Assembly: GCA_040954595.2 (NCBI GenBank)
Contig: CM082579.2
Coordinates: forward strand, 1,178,001-1,242,000
DNA: 64,000 bases
Direction: 5' to 3'
From: Balanoglossus misakiensis
Lineage: Eukaryota > Hemichordata
The notes under the pieces are model-generated. The model had not been told where the DNA came from. It worked only from the letters and a program-made list of their open reading frames with translations, and made no database searches. Shown here piece after piece: positions 1 through 12,409 of the stretch (position 1 is its first letter; every line of letters begins with the position of its first letter). Position numbers and translations under genes: made by a program.

Positions 1-1889
1 CGCTGAGATGAAACAATTAAAATAGGAGAAAAGATAACTTAACTTGAACGATTTGCAATCTCAGTGGTTCAAGGCTAAGTGTTAAAAGAGAAGTAAACCC
101 ATAATTACGATAATGATAATGACTGGCACGGTGTCTTCTGATGCCTGAATGACGTATTTCGCACGTGGGCGTTTTTGTCGGTATTTGAAAGATTCTGAAA
201 GTTACCGGTTGAAAGTATTGATCCTATTATAAAACACTTTAGGCGTTACAGTCACACTATTTTCAATAAACCAACAATCGCGACCGAAGAAGACAATCTG
301 GAGGCAGACAATTTGAAATGTAAAAAGACCCATGCACGCGCCAACTAATTATTGTCTCTTTGTCGTGTGCCACCCGCTACGAGCCAATCATTGTTCAACA
401 CTTATTTCCTCGAGGAACGAAACAAATCTTTGAAGATGGCTTGATTAATAGGCGCCCCGGTCTACTTGAGAGCCTTATCATCATTGGCGGCGGCTCCGAA
501 CGGGCCGACCGCAAAAGGGAAGTATTAAGAGTCTCAGCTTACCCGTTGGGGTCCCCTTTTGTATTAAAGTGCCGAACTTTTGTCGCCAGGTTAAGTTGAA
601 AAGATTCGCCACTCGAACTCCGCGTCAAAAATCAATAAGCTTACCAGATAACGTTATTGATAAAAGGCGACAAATAGACTATTTAATTGAAGAGATTATT
701 ATTACAAAAGAGCCCCCCCCCCAAAAAAAAATACGAAGGTGTCACAGCTAAACTATGCAACCTCAGCTATCAGACAAACTAATTACCTTCCATTTGTCTC
801 AGGCATAACCAAGACTCATGCCAAGTAGTGCAATTAGTCGTTGGGGGCGCTAGCAAGGTAGTTTTCACACAGAGGAGAAGACGGCTAATATGCAAATACA
901 CAGGTGGTGGAATGTTGGTTGGAGTGGGCAGTTTTGCATAACAATGTGTAGCTGGTGATATGAATATACAGGGCGAAGAGTGCGTTGTGTCGGGAGTGTC
1001 AAGTGTATTCATATAACCCGTCTTCTCCCATGTGTTTTCTCCTGATGAGTGAGTCCATGTGACTCACGAAACAACGTTGTAGAGATTATACCGTCTGTCG
1101 TTTCTCCAGCTACCCATGCCTTACTCTATATTCCGCTCCACGTCAGTATCGAGCACGTTGTATCGGACCAGTCGGACCACATGTTTCCTGTACATACATG
1201 CATGAATACGTATAAGGTACGTAAAAGCTCATGCATGTGGTTTTGTCTGTGGGACCGTCGTATGAGTTCTACATTCAACGACCCCAGAACACTGTAGTAA
1301 TACGCATGCTTTATTTATTTTCCAGGAATAAATAATATTTAATGTATCAATATTAAAATATCAATGATAAGTTTCCATCGACAACGAATTTCCTGATTGC
1401 CAAAAAAAAATACTGGTTAAAATCCAGAGTATGTAATAGAACATCATCCTTGAGTAAGTTTGAAATCAGTTTCGACATCTCAGAGTATTGTATGTAGACT
1501 CGCAGAAAATGGACGGAGCCAAAATCATACGTCTTCAGTGATACAGAGAAATTTTAATGTTATTCTGACTTCGTGGATATTGAAGAATGTCGCAAGAGCG
1601 CTGAACATGATTCAATCAGTGAAAGACAGGTCGTTTGTAAAATATTTCTATACCCGTGATGATTGCGCACTTAAGGACGGACTAACGTTTAAAATAGTAA
1701 TCTGTCAGTCGTCACGCTTTCAATATCCTCTGTAAAAATGATTACATAAACATGATTGTAAAATTGGTATAACTCTTAATTTAGATATACAAAGATGGCT
1801 TGGTTATCTCAAGTCCTCCAAAGACATTCACAGATGCAGTATCCATGGTTACAAGTTCAAACACTGAAGTGGCTGTACTGGACACGATT
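1..1889. other. Intergenic region downstream of the FGF gene
   Basis: I see no supported gene here. The short open frames lack ATG starts, splice signals or recognisable protein motifs. The segment contains a poly-C/poly-A run near 712-730 and an AT-rich patch at 1310-1360. A tttatt on the plus strand near 1310 would read AATAAA on the minus strand and could serve as a distant poly(A) signal for the FGF gene, but this is weak. Confidence 0.5.
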
Positions 1890-4632
1890 CTAGTTTAACG
1901 GACTTCCGTGACCTTTACTCTGGATTTCCTCGAGTTGCTCCACCACCGGAAAGTTGTAGAGGTAAGGTATTTTTTCCGGGTCGACGGCACGCGCAAGGAA
2001 CTGCACCCTTTTGTATTCCGGTTTGGTTAGCACCGAGTTCATTGGCTCTCCGCTGTTGCCAAGGGCGACGTACCAAAATTCGTTGCTGTTTTTCTCGTTC
2101 CTGGTGCCAGGTCCCCTCTTTCTTTTGGTCGGATGTCGCGCTGACGCATATCTGGTGTAAATAATGTCCATCACTTCTTCTATGAACATGCAATTTCTGT
2201 TGAGAATTGGCTGTAGAATAGAAAGGAGAACTGTGTTACCGGTAGTCTGATGGTTGTTTATCTCAGTCTGTCAACGTTAAGGCAAATTACATGTATGTCT
2301 CATACACACAGTAGTATTTTAACATTGTGAGACTGCTCTCTGTAGTCAGTGAATATGCTACAAGAATCACTTACCGACGTGTACAGTTGACCGTATCTAT
2401 TCATAGCAAGGAAGAGACCACTATCAACACCCTTTATCGCCACAGTGTTTGGCTGTTGAAGACTGATCAGTTTTAGGATACCTGTTGATTTGAAAAATAG
2501 GAAAATTATAGGCATTTTTCAAAATGTGTCTGTTTTTTGAAGAAAAAAGTAAATTTGCCGTAAATATTATATTCAGTTACTGCAGGGGCTCAAAGATTTG
2601 TTCTAAGTGGGAAAAATCCATCGCTAGCTCAGTGGCCGACCAATAGGTTTGTCCAATAGTAAGATTGTTGCACGCCGGGCTTCTAAGAGAAAGACATACG
2701 ATAGTATAATTGGTAACATAGACAAGAACCATTATTTAGAGTCTTTTATGGTGTTGACAATTATACATTGCTATATCAAATTTCATAAAAGGCTATTTCT
2801 CATAAAAGTGAACTTTTGTGTTGCGCCGAAAAATGTGTCCACCTACACAAAGTAAACACCATTGTCATTCTAAGGCTTTCCCGATTTGTCCGCATCGCCT
2901 GGAATTTTGTCTTGATGCATTTAACTACAATACACGCATTCCGTGCTTTATGCCGGATCTGGTCACGTGGCCAGGGGCAAATAACTGTCCAAATATCAAC
3001 GCTATCTATATGGGAACGATACCTTAAACAAACACAAATCAAAATTTTTAAACAGGTATTAAGAGGTCACGGGAAATGTGAGGCCAGTTGTGGTTAGATG
3101 GTTTAAAGCGTCGTCGCCACTCATTTGTTAAAGAACCGCAGAACCTCCATTTTCGCAAATTCGTTTTTGGAGAATTACTGTTGGCCCGTAGAGACTGTAT
3201 TGCCTACGTGGTCACGGTGTTTATTACACGGTGCTTTAGTCCATAGACATTGCCCACTCAACGAGGCTATGTCAGTCCATGTGAAGTACTCGAACAATTT
3301 CTGAAGCAAACACAAATGGAACTTTTCGGGGATAATTAGATATTGTTGAAATATGGACAAATTCATCAATTTAGTTACTACATATCAGTGACCTTTCATC
3401 CAATGTATGACTATGAGGAGTACCTACTGATGCGAGAACCAGGGATTGAAAATTCCGGCTTATAAAATCGGCGACCTAAATAAGATTAAAACATTTGACC
3501 ATGGAGGTGAGCGTGTCTACCCCCATGATTTGACAGGCGTCAATTTGTGTGGGGTGACCGTGGTCCAACGATTTGTGTGATTTACGAGTGGCCATTCGCA
3601 AACATGAAAACAACAACAGCACTTCACAGCTAGTTGTTTTTTGTTTTGGATGACACGTTCGGACACTTTAGTGGTCATGTCATTTTGGGAAAACCTCACT
3701 CCTACAGGGTTGACTCACATTTAACTGTTTACCAGGGAAATACTTATTGGTAGTTCTATGCATGAGTAACTATCATCAGAGATCAGCGGACTCCTAAATC
3801 TTCTGTCAAAAATCCGCGCGCAGTTGTCACCATGCTTTCACTTTTAAGGTCGCACGAGGAAAGTCTACCTTTCGCCTCTAGACCGTAGACGTATGATTGA
3901 AATTCAAATGAAACTTAGTCCTTTGTCGATGTCCTTGAAGACTGGCCAAGATACAACATGCTACTTGTGTGAGCGTGCGACGCTACAGTAATTAGTTAAA
4001 AAACATGGACATGCTCGGGCTTGCTGGGTTATACGATGCGCGGGGAATTCAAGAGATGTATAGTACAAGTCTTTGTGTAGTACGCGAGCACTTGGCACCC
4101 CGGCCGCCCATTCACAGCGTTTGTTAGAAATAACAAAAGACTTTTGGGGAGTAATTGTTATCCACTGCGACCTTTGATACAACGGTAATGAAATGCCTCG
4201 TCAAATTATGGTGCTCTAACAGCTTATAAAAACCCCTAATGACACGTTCAAACGATGTTATATGGAGAATCGAACGTGGGAAAACCCATAAAATGCACCC
4301 TGACTATGGTATATTGCGCGTGTAATTTTCAATGGACTAAGTCGCTGTCCAAGTTTAACTTTGAGAGACGTGCAGTTTTTTTCTTAAAGCTTACCGAATC
4401 TGTTGTGGTCTTCTGGAGTTCCTCCGATGGAACCATTGGGAAAAATCTGCAGGTGAAATCCGGTCCGACAGTAGAATTGCCGAAAATGCATTGCGTTATA
4501 GACATCCACAATATCACCGTCCGTATTGAAATCGTTCGAAGGGTTGTTCCTGTCCTCGCCGTGAACATCGACTCCAAGCGTATTGACAAAGCAGAACTTT
4601 GCTACGATGACTGCTAGCGTAAAGGTCTTCAT
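1890..4632 (-). CDS. Secreted fibroblast growth factor, FGF9/16/20-like, three exons
   Basis: This gene encodes a secreted ligand expected to bind FGF receptor and heparan sulfate. Coding exons on the minus strand are 4632-4395, 2481-2375 and 2210-1890. They join in frame (666 bp, 221 aa) at GT/AG borders, and both introns interrupt the FGF core at the positions usual for the family (after the RFG motif, and after the LYTS segment). Residues 1-20 (MKTFTLAVIVAKF...) form a hydrophobic signal peptide. Core motifs are FYCRTGFHLQIFPNGSI (residues 53-69), VAIKGVDSGLFLAMN in exon 2, and FWYVALGNSGEP and VDPEKIPYLY in exon 3. The YCRTGFHL and VDPEKIP motifs favour FGF9/16/20 over other subfamilies. 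That subfamily usually lacks a cleavable signal, whereas this one seems to have one. An in-frame ATG also lies upstream at 4695, but the downstream ATG gives the better signal peptide. Confidence 0.9.
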
Positions 4633-6425
4633 AGTGGTGTGTGCGGGGCTTCCGGAGTTCCCGTGCTCTAAACCACCAGCAACGTGTGCATGCATGTTGG
4701 TCCGCAGACTTTACCACGGACGGACCCCTGTGGCGCCCTCTAGTCCTCGTGTAAATGTCTGTCAACAATCCAGTTGAGCATTTCAGACTCACATACTACT
4801 ATATACGTATTAGGATATACAACTATATGTTGTGTTAATTGTACCATAGACAGTAGAGGGAAGATATTATACTGTATTGTTAGGTGTTACTATGAATTCA
4901 ACGATGTATTCCTGAGTTTAGACATTGGAATATGTGTGGCATCGCCGACCATGACCGTTGTCCGCCATGGGTAGCACAAGTTTGAGTTGTGCTTTTGTTT
5001 TTTTCATGGTTGATGGCGCTGTTGAAAATGAAGGACACCTGCTTGTGGGTCATGTCATATTTCTTTCTTTTACTTTCGATACTTTTATTTTGACAGCCAT
5101 TCACTGTCAATTCAAGTAATTAAAGAATGCAAAGCGAGAGTCTTTGAATTACTGAATTTTACATTAGCTTTGGAGGCGTGAAAATGTCATCGGATATGTA
5201 CATACATCCTGGACATACATACATGTATAATGATCTGAGCACATAATAAGCAGAACATTTCATGACAAAACGAAACTCATATTGTACATTGCATTCTGGG
5301 TAGAAAAGGTCAGGCACGATTGACGCAGCAGTATAATGTGGAGGGGAATTCCCCCTTCTCAGTTCCTGGTATTTCTATTCACGTGATACTTGTTTGTGAT
5401 CTTGCAGGGGAGTAGACGTTTATGCACGTACGTGGTGATGGTACACTGAGTATAGAAGAGGGAAGTTCGTCTGAAGATTACTGTATTCGAGTTCGGAAGT
5501 GAGTTACAAGACTATTCGCGTTTAAACTGTAGTTGACAGGGCCACTTAGTGACAAGAGTATTCGCCCATATCAGATTGTATCTATATACGCATTGATACG
5601 TGACCGGGCATCACAGCAGGTTATAATTATATTCAGTTCAGCCCTGTATGTTAATTAATATGTTGTTGTTGTTGTTGTTGTTGTGGTGGTGTTGTTGTTG
5701 TTGTTGGTGGTGGTGGTTCAAACTCCATGCTGGACTTGCAACATAGCTCAACTCTTTCTGTATCATGACGAGGTTTTAAACACAGAGAGAATGAAACAAG
5801 CATAGATAAATCAGTGGTTTCACTTTGCTATGTTGCTGTGTTGGCCATATTGGTCTATAGATATTTATTCAATACACAGGTGGACATTGGCCAACAACTT
5901 GTAATCAATCAGAATTGGCTTTAGGCTAGCATTGACCAAAATCCTGAGTTAAGCATTGATCCACATAAGCATCATACTCCCAGACTGGGCACTTTTATAA
6001 GGAGGTCAAAGTTTGTTGTTAAGATTCATTTCCGGGTGGTTTGAACTCTGGCAAATGATTAACGAAGTGTTTGTCGTTTTCTGTATGTACATGAATCACT
6101 GATGGTCCTATGACAAAAGTAGCCCTGCTAAATTGCTGTCGTTGAGAGGTCAACAGAGTTTTAGATCTACAGGTAGTCAACAAGAGAACGGGCGAAATTT
6201 TTATTTTAAGGAGAACGCAAAGCTGCGTATTCTTTTCAGAATGGCAACATTTTTTGACTTCCCAACAGGTGACTTTCGTTCAAGATTTTTTGACAACATT
6301 GCGGTCATATATGGTGCATAGATTATGTTTCAGAAGCTTGATGATGTGATTTGAATAAGTAACTTTTATTAAGGAAAGTAGAATTCTCCTGTCATTGTTT
6401 GTAGGACCTCAAAAACCACTCAATT
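4633..6425. other. Intergenic region between the divergent FGF and NEURL4-type genes
   Basis: No gene is supported. The FGF gene reads away to the left and the SPRY/NHR gene to the right, so both promoters should lie here. Visible items are the 12-bp palindrome GGGGAATTCCCC at 5343-5354 (it contains a kappaB-type decamer) and a TTG-type microsatellite at 5661-5716. The sequence just before 6426 ends in TTTGTAG, an acceptor-like motif, so an upstream untranslated exon for the SPRY/NHR gene is likely but cannot be placed. Confidence 0.5.
5661..5716. repeat. TTG/GTG trinucleotide microsatellite
   Basis: This is a run of TTG units interrupted by GTG/TGG units, seen directly in the sequence. Confidence 0.95.
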
Positions 6426-9400
6426 ATGGGGAACGAGATTTCACATCAAGAAAGCGGATCATCTGCAGAGTTGTTGGAAGCATTGCGCGCCATCTTGAAT
6501 CACGAGGACCAATCAGCTGTCAGCACAACTCAAGAAGATCACGCGTGGGATCCCGATGACGCTTCCGACAATTTCATCGTCCTTTCCGACAAAGTCACCG
6601 CCAGGCGGGGAGAGCAGACCAATCGAACGGACCTGATAAGGGGAAAGAAAGCTTATATCAGTGGTACTCACGTCTTTGAAATTTACTGGCCGACGGATGA
6701 AAGAGGTAGCCACGCGATGGTGGGAATAGCGACTCCAAACGCACCTAAGAGCTGTGTCGGTTATTCATACCTTTTGGGAACAACTGCCGACTCTTGGGGA
6801 TGGAGTCTGGTCGACAGGAAACTGGTGCACGATGGATTTGAATATGGGGTATATCCAAAAAACAAATCCAACTACCAAGTCCCTGATACGTTTTATGTTA
6901 TATTGAATGCCGACGATGGCACAGTTAGGTAAGAAATACTTTCCGTGTGCTTGAAAGATCCTGATGATTTGATTCTCCGACTACGAGGGCAGAATTCATG
7001 ACAGATCCATGTGTTTGTTGACATTTGTAGAATTAAAGCTGACGACGAGGATCTCGGTGTAGCGTTCACAGATTTGCCACATCAAAACCCATTGAAGCCG
7101 CTTTGCATTAGTGCATGTGCTACCTGTGCCAATGGCGATGTCAGGATGAAATATATAGGAAGTACAGGTACGTTTGATTGAAGGGCTTTGCTGAAGAAAT
7201 GAAGCCTGTGGATCGGTAAACGTTCGCGCAATCGCTGTCCCTAAGACTGTAGCAACTGTAACGCGTACCAAGAACACTAATTCTTAAAATAATACCAACC
7301 AATAAATAATAATTTCTTGGTATACAAAAACAGAATTTATGTACCAATTTGAGAGTTGGGAAGAAATCATAATAATTACGTTATATTTTTGGTTTCAGGA
7401 GGAATTTCACAGCTGTCCCCAAGTGGTGAACAGATCGTGTCGGTTCCACCTCCTTCAGGGAGCAGTTACTACACATTCCATACTCGATGTGGTGATAGTG
7501 TTGAGGTGATGGACAGCGGAAGAATCGCTCGTCGAAAAAAGTGAGTAGGCCTATATTTTTAAAAATGAATATGACTATCTTTATTTTATTGTCAACTTAA
7601 AACAAATTGAAATTGTAAGATTACAAGAGCGCAGTGTTTGTCTAATTGAAGCTTGTTAACGCAGTTTGACGTCGTTCAATTAATTTTAAAATTTATTTCT
7701 CTTAAAAGCGCAAGGGATTCCTTTAACGACGGCGTGGTTTTGACTAGACAAGCTCTGAAGAACAACGTGCGTTTTCAAGTCAGACTGGACACGAAGGTAT
7801 CACGTTGGAGTGGAAGTATGGAGATTGGATTTACATCCAACACTCCCGACAGTCTACGCTTTCCTAGTACCATGACCGAATGCACTGATGGTGTGACATT
7901 GATGTGGTCTGGAACTAACGTTTTTAAAAACGGTGAAAAGGTGTCTGAACTTGATGTGGACCTCGATGACTGCACGGTAAGTGTTCCTTGCACGAGTAAT
8001 ACGTTGTATACTCTTCATGTTTGTGAACCCATCAAAACAGTAATTTAAACCCAACCGAATTTCTTGTGATTAAAGGTTGGAGATACTGTTGGACTGGAGA
8101 GAAAGGAAGACGGTTCAATTCACTTCTTCTTCAATGGAAAAACTCTTGATAAAGCAGTTAGATTGAAGAGCAACCCGGAAGTGGCCTATGGTGTTGTTGA
8201 TATCTACGGACAAGCCGAAAGGATAACCATTTGTGGTGAGTGTAAATAATTCACTTTCATGACCACATGACAACAGTGCAAAATGTTGCTTGAAAAATAG
8301 TCACTTTTGTAATTCAGCTGACTTCAGCTGCAATTGTAGAGTTATTTGAAGACGTGTTAGCCAACCAGATGGATTCTTACAAAGGGAAGTACGAGGATGT
8401 AATGTCATGTAGGTGTCACGATATTCCTGCACGTCTGAAAGGTGGAAAGGCTGGTTGAAAGAAACACAATTTATACCGCCCTATTTACGGATAATATGGA
8501 AATGACATGATTATTTTCAGAGAGCGATGCGGCGAAAGACAAAGTAAAATCCGACATAAGCGGAACCGATCCGAATGCAATCATGTTCCAAATGAGAGAA
8601 ACCGTAGAATACATGAAGGGAAGTGACGTTGACGTTTTAATCGCCGTGCAGAAAGTGTTTGAAACCATAATTGTCCCATTCGACAGTACTGACAACGAAC
8701 GACTCCATCAACGCTTTGGAGATCACCTAGCAAACCTTGGCGGGGGATACCAACTGACGAAGTTGCTTCAACGTCTTCAAGACATGGGGGAAATGAGACC
8801 AACAGAAGCAACTTGGGCTGGGATAACCGTGATAAGAGAAGTGTGCTTGAATTACTCTGATGACAGCCTGAAATTATGCAAACAATTTGGCCAGTCGGGG
8901 CTTCTGGAACTTCTGCTGAAAGACATTGATAGGTTTGGACCTTCCAAATTAATAAATGAGGTAAGCATTATGCAACATCGAGTTTGTAAAAGATGAGGGC
9001 GGGCACTTTTGCAATCTGTTATCCTTATTTAGATTGTGAGCAAACTGTTTTCTTCTGGATATTATTTTAACAAGCAAATTTAATGTTTAGCCTATTATCT
9101 AGCCAGCACAGTTACTAGGCTGTTACTAGGCTTCCAATTACTCATTGGAAGATGGACGAACATCAATAATAATAAATAGCTCTTTATGAATTTATTTATG
9201 CCTTTTTCGTCATATACAGAAAAGACGATCTCTTGTTAGGTCTTCACTTATTGTCCTTAACAACTGTGCCAAAGCAACTGAGAACAAACAAGTTTTCCAC
9301 GACATACGTGCCATTGAAAGAATATCACCGTACTTGAAGTCGACGGACATGGCCTTGGCAACGGTAGCAATATTGACGCTGTCTTACATTGTTGAAGACC

Positions 9401-11439
9401 ATAAAGGCGCGCTTTTGGAGGCAGACGACAATCTGATCAGGTACACCCTCGGTATACTAAAGGAGGCAGTTGCCGCCGAAAACCTGAAGGGCGTAGCAGA
9501 TGGTACCCGGTACTCGGCACTGGAACTCACCACAGGGCTCGGTAACATAGCGGTGAATGGCAAAAACAAAGCCTTGATCGTTGATTTGGGCGGAGTACCA
9601 CTTCTAGTGGACCTGATGAAGAGAGATCGATCTGACTTACAGGAATCTGCAGCCAACGCTTTGTGGATCTTGGCAGAGTTGGAGAGAAACAAGAGTAAAA
9701 TATCTTCCGTGCCAGGTGCCATCCAAACGCTGACTTCACTATCCAAAAGCGGGAACACTGCAGTCAGACAAGCAGCCGAGAGAGCATTGATGCGAATCAA
9801 AGCCACCAGTAAAGGCCAAGTTCTTGGTGATTATATCATTAAACTTGTGTAAACCAATCTCTCGAAAATTGAAATTTAAATATTCATGTGTTATATGTTT
9901 TTTACTATACTTGCATTGACCACCCTTTGTGTTCAATCTTGTTATATGTAAATGCATTTTCAATCAATGGTGATTTTTTTATGTTTGTAGGTATAGGCAA
10001 GACAGCACCCGTTTCAAGTGAGAAATGCTCTTATAAGGATCTGTGTATGAAGTTCAAAAACACCTTGGGATTATCAGGTTTGTTTATATCGTGCTTTGGA
10101 TCGTATAAAAATAACAACAAGCAGAGACCAAAACCATTCTTCTGCTTGGAACTCTTTTCATTCGTTGAATTAACTACTTGCCACTTGTGTAGTATTTTTC
10201 AATCGAACATTTCTTTGCAGATGCATATTTTGACCCAAATTACGACATGTGTTATTGTACCAGTTGCCATGGTAGCCGGGGAGACGGACTTTACTACGCC
10301 AGAGGTCAACCATCTAAACATTACGGTGTACCAATGGGATGGTGCCGTTTTGCTCTCAAGTAAGAATTAGGTTTTTAGAAATGAGACTCATACACATAGA
10401 TAGAAAATTGACAATTTATGATATAACTGAATGTGTCAAATCATTAACAATATCTGACAAATTATCTTACGGTGTTATTCTTACTGAGTTATCTTGCATT
10501 TACAGGACGCCACCAAAGGCCCAAGCATTGAATGTATTTCAGAAGTGGCACGTGGCATTCCACGGCACCAGACACGAAGCAGTTAAACCGATTCTAGAAA
10601 CAGGAGAACTTTTGATGCCAGGTTTGTAGCTATGATTCTTCTGAAAGACGCGAGACGATTCTGAAAATACGGTGACGGTAAATCTTAGCCCACTGTTTAC
10701 ACACAGGGCTTTTTTGCATATTTAATGTGTGTAATTAGCGGCTAACCACTATTGCATAATATCATGGAACTTGCTAGAGCTTTTGTTGTCACGTATTTGA
10801 GACAGCTGACAGTACTACGAGCATTGGAGGTACCAGAAAGGCAGCTGTCATGGTTCCATGCAACGAGACAGTTGTACGTCATGCAGCATCTATTTTCTTT
10901 TGCAGGTGATATCCGTATGGGAGGGATAAAACTCAGTGAATGTCCAGGCCATTTTACTGATGACCACAAACCCAAAGACTTCGACACCAAACAACTGTTT
11001 CTCTCTCCAAGTATTAGATATTCTGGTTGTGATGTTTATGCTCCGACTAGCAGGTGAGTACGTGTATTGGGAATGTTGAAGTTCACTTAATATGTTGTGT
11101 TTAACGATCCAATATGGTAGCCATTTTGTGATTGATGACCTTCTCATGCCATGTGTCATTACTGATTCCGTTCCAACATGATTGTCCTCTAGTGTTTCAA
11201 AATAACATTGATGATGACTTGTTTTTTTTTGTAGTTTCACTGATCCGTCGGTCAAAAAGACCCGTGAAGCCAGAGTAGCTTTTCAAGTGTGCATAAATCC
11301 AAACAGTTACAAAGTTGGACCAGAGACCATCGGCGCCACGTCAGAAATCGACCCGAAGTTCAGCAATCAAGAAATCGAATGGTTCACCAAAGAACGTGGA
11401 GCTGTGATTCCATATGGCCTTCTCATCAAAGTCGAGTAA
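6426..11439 (+). CDS. SPRY-NHR-armadillo protein with a NEURL4-type C-terminal module
   Basis: Thirteen coding exons join in frame (3054 bp, 1017 aa): 6426-6928, 7031-7167, 7399-7540, 7709-7976, 8076-8235, 8340-8441, 8521-8960, 9220-9826, 9991-10077, 10221-10359, 10506-10621, 10906-11053, 11235-11439. A SPRY-like domain covers about residues 30-213. A neuralized homology repeat follows (about 236-403), with FHTRCG, ARDSFNDGVVLT, WSGSMEIGFT, FPSTMTECTDG and VDIYGQAERITI. Helical repeats of armadillo type fill about 438-786 (SLIVLNNCAK, GGVPLLVDLMKRDRSDLQES, AANALWILAELERNKSK). The C-terminus (about 787-1017) matches the end of vertebrate NEURL4: CYCTSCHGSRGD, GVPMGWCRF, WHVAFHGT, LFLSPSIRYSG, ARVAFQVCINPNSY and EIEWFTKERGAVIPYGLLIKVE-type ending. 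NHR proteins commonly act as ubiquitin-pathway adaptors or centriolar factors; no RING is present. The donor of exon 6 (8441) is the least certain border. It was chosen because it alone keeps the frame open into exon 7. Confidence 0.88.
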
Positions 11440-12185
11440 GTGTGTACCGGTGGAACTTTTACACTCTACGGCAACTGGGATTTCGGGAGAAGGTGTTTGC
11501 ACTGGCGTCTGTCTGGCATGACAGTTTAATTCCCCCGATCGTCCAGTCATCAATGCATGGATTTGCATAAAGGAACGCCCACTCCAACAAAATGTATTTT
11601 AATCTTCAACTACAACTGGAACAGTGTTTAACCAGTATCATATAGTGTGTTCCTTACTCGAATTATAATAACATAAGCTTACATGTATCTCGATATAGCT
11701 AGGATTCAGGGTACCATATTCTAATCCCTAAGCGATTTACAAATCACGTATATCCACGTATATTTCAAAACAACTCTGAAACTAGCGAGATTGTTGATCA
11801 ATGTATCACTTCTTGATTGTTCAGGCTTCAAATATTGTAATGCTGTGGACTCACCGTGGTAAAGATGTATTATGCGATCTCTCTCTCGCTCGCTCGCTCT
11901 CTGTAGCAGAGTATGTATTTTTTATGATTTTGCTGACAATATGTCAATATGTTATATCGTTCCATGATGGACATTTGAATCAGAGTATTTTTTTCTGATA
12001 CTCTATTTCAAAATTTAATAGCAACGAAAGAATTGTTATGAATTTACACATGATAAAATAAAAATAAGAGGGAGGTTTTGTTACAATTTCTCCCCCGAAA
12101 ACCTTTCTGTATATGGAGTTTCTTATTTCGTTATATTATCTTACTAAGCTCTCTGGGCGAGCTTTCCATGGCTGAAAAATGACCA
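11440..12185. other. Intergenic region with a CTCG-type simple repeat
   Basis: No gene is supported. A CTCTCTCGCTCGCTCG simple repeat lies near 11878-11901. AATAAA motifs around 12055 are a possible but distant poly(A) signal for the preceding plus-strand gene. Confidence 0.5.
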
Positions 12186-12409
12186 AAATGTCAAAATCAA
12201 CAAAGTTCGCAAATTCGAAACATTTTCATCTGTTGACACATTTCATGAGCTATAATGTCCAAATTGACAAAATCAACAAAGTTCGCAAATTCGAAACATT
12301 TTCATCTGTTGACACTTTTCATGAGCTATAATGTCCAAATTGACAAAATCAACAAAGTTCGCAAATTCGAAAAATTTTCATCTGTTGACACTTTTCATCA
12401 GCTACAACA
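12186..12409. repeat. 76-bp tandem repeat, about three copies
   Basis: The phrase CAACAAAGTTCGCAAATTCG recurs at 12198, 12274 and 12350, an exact 76-bp spacing. Each unit ends with a CATGAGCTATAA-like string. The unit shares the words GTTCGCAAATTCGAAA and GAGCTATAA with the 87-bp array that follows directly, so the two arrays look related. Confidence 0.93.

Noticed and set aside
1046-1067. Inverted repeat GTGAGTC...GACTCAC
   Set aside because: The arms are only 7 bp and there is no nearby gene; it is easily explained by chance.
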